A stretch of 22,097 nt of DNA from contig JBCBJX010000049.1 in NCBI GenBank assembly GCA_038522735.1, positions 1 to 22,097 of the forward strand. Direction: 5' to 3'. The position numbers and the translations under genes were made by a program. Below are positions 21,016-22,097 of the stretch, one piece after another; positions within the stretch are counted from its first letter, which is position 1, and each line of letters opens with the position of its first letter. This DNA is from JBCBJX01 sp038522735 (lineage in GTDB: Bacteria; Pseudomonadota; Alphaproteobacteria; Caulobacterales; Parvularculaceae). The notes under the pieces are model-generated. The model saw only the letters and a program-made list of their open reading frames with translations. It was not told the DNA's origin and searched no databases.

Positions 21016-22097
21016 GCGCCGCAGGCACCTATCAAGTCGCCGTCATCGGGGGCGGTCTCGGCGGTCTCGCCGCGGCGGCGACCCTCGCATCGCGCGGCTA
21101 CAAGCCGATAATTTTCGACAAGAACGCCTGGTTCGGCGGCAAGGCGGCGGCTCTCGAGGAGGAAGGGTTCCGCTTCGATATGGGGCCGACGATCCTCACC
21201 GTGCCGACGGTTCTTGAACGGATCTTCGGCGAGGCCGGCAAGGACGTCTCCGACTACATGGAGCTTGTCCGTCTCGATCCGCAATGGCGCTGCTTTTTCG
21301 ACGACGGCGGCGTCCTTGATCTCGTCGAGAACGTCGATCAGATGAAGAAGAACGTCGCGGCGTTCTCGCCGTCGACCCGCTCGGCGCAAGGGTATGAAGA
21401 CTTCATCAAGCTGTCGGAGCGGCTGCACGACATCTCCGACAAGTTCTTCTTCTGGAAGTCAGTCGAATCCATCCGTGACACGATGAACCTGAAACAGCAG
21501 ATGGACCCGAAGACGCTCTCGGACGTCCTGGCGCTGCGCATGGGCTCGACGGTGGCCGAAACGATCCGCAAGCAGGTCCCCGACGAGCGGGTCGCCCAGA
21601 TGCTCGACCATTTCACTCAGTATGTGGGGTCCTCGCCCTATAACGCGCCGGCGGTGCTCTGTTCGATCGGCCACATGCAGACCGATCTCGGCGTCTGGTA
21701 CCCGATGGGCGGCACCCGGGCCGTTCCCGTCGCGCTCAAGAAGCTCGCAGATGAGCAGGGGGCGGAGTTCCGCTCCGACACGCGGGTCGCGAAGATCGTC
21801 CGCGCCGGAGACCGGGTCGTCGGCGTCGAGACCGAAACGGGCGAGCACATCGCCTGCTCGGCAGTGGTCTCGAACATGGACTCGATCCGCACGTACAAAG
21901 AGCTTGTGGGCGGCTCGGTCGGCGAAAAGTACGCCAAGCAGAAGCGCTATGAACCCGCATGCTCCGGCGTCGTCCTCTATCTCGGCCTCAACAAGCGCTA
22001 CGAACACCTGGCGCATCACGACTTCGTCTTCTCCCGCGACGCGGAGGAGGAGTTCGACGCGATCTACGAAAAGGGCGAGCCGGCGCCCGACCCGACC
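21012..22097 (+). CDS. Phytoene desaturase family FAD-dependent oxidoreductase, second copy (partial)
   Basis: The first 362 codons of a second CrtI-type enzyme; the 3' end is outside the window. It begins MSAAGTYQVAVIGGGLGGLAAA (dinucleotide motif G-x-G-x-x-G near 13-18), then FDKNAWFGGKAAALEEEGFRFDMGPTILTVP, the same N-terminal architecture as its upstream neighbour but clearly diverged. The segment YVGSSPYNAPAVL...YPMGGT matches the substrate-side region of phytoene desaturases. The ATG overlaps the stop codon of the first copy by ATGA, so both are made from one message. Paired desaturase-like genes usually supply successive steps, such as desaturation then terminal oxidation or a second desaturation, but which step cannot be assigned without the rest of the operon. 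Confidence 0.88.
   Translation, partial: MSAAGTYQVAVIGGGLGGLAAAATLASRGYKPIIFDKNAWFGGKAAALEEEGFRFDMGPTILTVPTVLERIFGEAGKDVSDYMELVRLDPQWRCFFDDGGVLDLVENVDQMKKNVAAFSPSTRSAQGYEDFIKLSERLHDISDKFFFWKSVESIRDTMNLKQQMDPKTLSDVLALRMGSTVAETIRKQVPDERVAQMLDHFTQYVGSSPYNAPAVLCSIGHMQTDLGVWYPMGGTRAVPVALKKLADEQGAEFRSDTRVAKIVRAGDRVVGVETETGEHIACSAVVSNMDSIRTYKELVGGSVGEKYAKQKRYEPACSGVVLYLGLNKRYEHLAHHDFVFSRDAEEEFDAIYEKGEPAPDPT

Overview
The window reads as a piece of the chromosome of a high-GC alphaproteobacterium. The best lineage marker is the gene at 2896-3219. It encodes the zeta-type ATP synthase inhibitor (DUF1476 family), which is essentially restricted to Alphaproteobacteria. The cinA-like / sfsA-map-radC neighbourhood also fits that class. 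I cannot assign a family or genus from the sequence.

Left part (1-9117) is housekeeping. It carries purine biosynthesis (purQ partial, purS, purC, purB), a Bcr/CflA-type drug exporter, the ATPase zeta inhibitor, a short-chain dehydrogenase, a small DoxX-like membrane protein, and a minus-strand run sfsA-map-radC followed by purB. Divergent from sfsA is a molybdopterin-binding-domain (CinA-like) protein. The pur genes occur as three separate minus-strand units rather than one operon. Between purC and the zeta gene is an unusually structured 210-base divergent region. It has a strong intrinsic terminator facing purC, a matching potential antiterminator, and a large inverted repeat that ends directly at the zeta start codon.

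Middle part (9118-12263) is visibly more AT-rich and looks like an acquired cassette. A three-gene minus-strand operon (crotonase family, DoxX, NTF2/SnoaL-like lipoprotein) is divergent from a regulator made of two fused HxlR-type domains, each ending in the same Cys/His motif. The shared promoter region has a perfect 16-bp tandem repeat and a near-palindrome.

Right part (12264-22097) returns to high GC. It holds a soluble ComEC-like metallo-beta-lactamase-fold hydrolase, the iron-sulfur L-serine dehydratase SdaA, a patatin-like phospholipase, tRNA-Leu(UAA), and a second patatin in a translationally coupled operon with a predicted lipoprotein and a small helical protein. The second patatin has no normal start codon at the position its paralogue predicts. 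The window ends with two CrtI-type phytoene desaturase-like oxidoreductases overlapping by ATGA, the second cut off by the window edge. This is probably the start of a carotenoid operon.

There is no stretch over 300 bases without a gene. I found no insertion sequence, CRISPR array or prophage genes.
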